A stretch of DNA of 25,870 nucleotides from GCA-2731375 sp964507245 (GTDB taxonomy: Bacteria; Pseudomonadota; Alphaproteobacteria; GCA-2731375): assembly GCA_964507245.1 (NCBI GenBank), contig CAZDQC010000039.1, forward strand, positions 1-25,870, given 5' to 3'. Of the stretch, positions 24,474 to 25,870 are shown piece after piece (the first letter of the stretch is position 1; every line of letters starts with the position of its first letter). Below the pieces are notes generated by a model. The model saw nothing but the letters and a program-made list of their open reading frames with translations. It searched no databases and was not told the origin of the DNA. The translations under genes were made by a program, and so were the position numbers.

Positions 24474-25870
24474 ATGTTTGATTACGATGTCATTGTGGTG
24501 GGCGCGGGCAACGCGGCCTTGGCGGCTGCCAATTCTGCGAGCCAACAAGGCGCCAACCGGGTCCTGGTTTTGGAAAAGGCACCAGAAAAGGATCGGGGTG
24601 GTAACACACATTATTCGGGTGGTTTGCTACGTATCGCATTCAATACGGGCGAAGACTTGCGGCCTTTGATACCGGACGCTGAGGAAACCGTCGACGGCTT
24701 TTTTTTTGAGGATGTGCCGTCCTATACGGAAGATGAATTCATGGCGGACCTGATGCGGGTCACTGCCGGCAAGACGGATCGGACTTTGGCGAAGATTCTG
24801 ATTGGCCAATCCTACAAAACAATTCGTTGGATGCACGAATATGGCGGCATCCCGATGGAACCCGCTATTAGTTTGTCTGCCATCCGTGTTGGTAACCGGG
24901 TGAAATGGCAAAAAGGCGCCATCGTCCGCGCCCTGCATGAAGGCGTGGGTCTGTCTAAGTCTTGGTTCGAAAAGTCACAGGCCAACGGCATCGAAATCCG
25001 TTACGGCGCTGCTGTCACCGCTGTGGTTCAGGACGAAAACGGCACGGTCACGGGTGTTAAAATCAGCAATGGCGAGACCGTTAAAGAGATTACGGCACCG
25101 GCAGTTGTGCTGGGCTGCGGCGGGTTTGAGGCCAATGCTCAAATGCGCGCGCAATATCTTGGCGCGCCTTGGGACCACGCCAAGGTCCGTGGAAGCGCCC
25201 ACAACCAAGGTGATGGCCTTCGCATGGCCATTTCCATTGGTGCGCTGCCGTGGGGTCAGTGGAGCGGTCGACATTCAACACCGATATCTAATGAATGGCC
25301 CGATTTCGCTGATCGGGAACGGACAGACCGTTCAAACCGGTTGTCCTACCCCTTTGGCGTCATGATCAACCGCGATGGCAAACGATTTCTGAATGAAGGT
25401 GAAGATGTCGGAATGTACACCTATGCCAAATACGGGGGACGAATTCTGAGCGAACCCGGTTCCCTCGCATGGCAAGTCTTCGATCAACGAACTGTTCATT
25501 TGCTTGAGCCGCGCTATAACACATCCGAACCCATTTCCGCTGACACACTTGAGGAACTTGTTGAGCAATTGGACGTTGACGATAAAGCACAGGCCTTGCG
25601 TACTTTGCAGGAATACAACGCTGCGGTGCCCTCTTCGGGGTCCAACGACGGTTTTGACCCGACGCAGAAAGACGGCCTGTCTTCGACAGGCTTGTCACCG
25701 GAAAAATCCAACTGGGCGACACGCCTGGATCAACCACCCTTCGTCGCATATTCTGCCACCGGAGGGATCACCTTTACCTTTGGCGGCGTGAAGATTGACG
25801 AAGATGCCCAGGTGATCGGGACCGACTGGCGACCGATACAAGGTTTATATGCCTGCGGTGAGATGGTTGG
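24474..25870 (+). CDS. FAD-dependent fumarate-reductase/TcuA-type dehydrogenase, truncated by window end
   Basis: The frame is open from ATG 24474 to the window edge (465 codons seen), so the C-terminus is missing. The N-terminus DYDVIVVGAGNAALAAA is the FAD dinucleotide fold, followed by GGNTHYSGGLLRIAF. Later blocks include VVLGCGGFEAN, GSAHNQGDGLRMAISIGAL, FGVMINRDGKRFLNEGED and near the end YSATGGITFTFGGVKID and IQGLYACGEMVG, the flavin-binding return of succinate-dehydrogenase/fumarate-reductase flavoproteins. The GNAALAAA variant and GGNTHYSGG are close to tricarballylate dehydrogenase TcuA and 3-ketosteroid-dehydrogenase-like enzymes. GGGAG lies 9 bases before the start. A run of nine T (24699-24707) encodes three Phe. 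Confidence 0.9.
   Translation, partial: MFDYDVIVVGAGNAALAAANSASQQGANRVLVLEKAPEKDRGGNTHYSGGLLRIAFNTGEDLRPLIPDAEETVDGFFFEDVPSYTEDEFMADLMRVTAGKTDRTLAKILIGQSYKTIRWMHEYGGIPMEPAISLSAIRVGNRVKWQKGAIVRALHEGVGLSKSWFEKSQANGIEIRYGAAVTAVVQDENGTVTGVKISNGETVKEITAPAVVLGCGGFEANAQMRAQYLGAPWDHAKVRGSAHNQGDGLRMAISIGALPWGQWSGRHSTPISNEWPDFADRERTDRSNRLSYPFGVMINRDGKRFLNEGEDVGMYTYAKYGGRILSEPGSLAWQVFDQRTVHLLEPRYNTSEPISADTLEELVEQLDVDDKAQALRTLQEYNAAVPSSGSNDGFDPTQKDGLSSTGLSPEKSNWATRLDQPPFVAYSATGGITFTFGGVKIDEDAQVIGTDWRPIQGLYACGEMV

Noticed and set aside
1..25870. CRISPR arrays, insertion sequences with transposases, toxin-antitoxin or other defence genes, riboswitches.
   Set aside because: No regularly spaced repeats, no transposase motifs and no recognisable defence or riboswitch signatures were seen on either strand.

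Overview
The window reads as a chromosomal piece of a free-living, probably aquatic, alphaproteobacterium, most likely from a draft or metagenome assembly: a run of 100 Ns (19241-19340) splits one gene. The assignment rests on the CnoX/YbbN - Lon-N-like - Trm112 gene order, a bactofilin followed by a small lipoprotein, the EI24/CysZ-like membrane protein, and moderate GC with dense, alternating gene blocks. The exact order or genus cannot be read from the sequence alone.

Layout. 1-60 is the 5' part of a tRNA-Arg(CCT) on the minus strand. 171-4726 is a two-gene operon: an acyl-CoA ligase whose stop overlaps the GTG start of a 976-residue FAD/Fe-S dehydrogenase. 4723-5922 (minus) is an aspartate-type aminotransferase. 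Upstream of it lies a decayed alpha/beta-hydrolase gene (5999-6516). 6584-9267 (minus) holds a cytosolic gamma-glutamyltransferase-like enzyme and a PfkB-family kinase; an amidase (9363-10790) diverges from the kinase. 10865-12695 (plus) is an envelope group: EI24 membrane protein, bactofilin and lipoprotein. 12709-15155 (minus) is a housekeeping group: ProXp editing deacylase, CnoX thioredoxin/TPR, Lon-N domain protein and Trm112-like protein.

A complete tRNA-Gly(GCC) at 15260-15334 is followed by the frameshifted, C-terminally deleted remains of a tyrosine integrase (15437-about 15800), the usual picture of an old integration at a tRNA gene. A small VOC protein follows. Next come spermidine synthase and a SAM hydroxide adenosyltransferase, a P1-family peptidase broken by the assembly gap, and a periplasmic family-5 substrate-binding protein that ends in a strong terminator. 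The last 4.6 kb is an oxidative/catabolic-looking set: a two-domain VOC protein and a nitroreductase (one operon), a LimB-like flavin monooxygenase, and a divergent, truncated TcuA/fumarate-reductase-type flavoprotein.

Most genes are recognisable members of known families involved in acyl-CoA, amino-acid/peptide, polyamine and flavin-dependent metabolism. No clear undescribed multi-gene system (defence, CRISPR, secretion, biosynthetic) is visible. The items most worth a second look are the two pseudogenes, the tRNA-Gly integration scar, the speE/SAM-hydrolase pair, and the flavoenzyme/VOC cluster at the right end.
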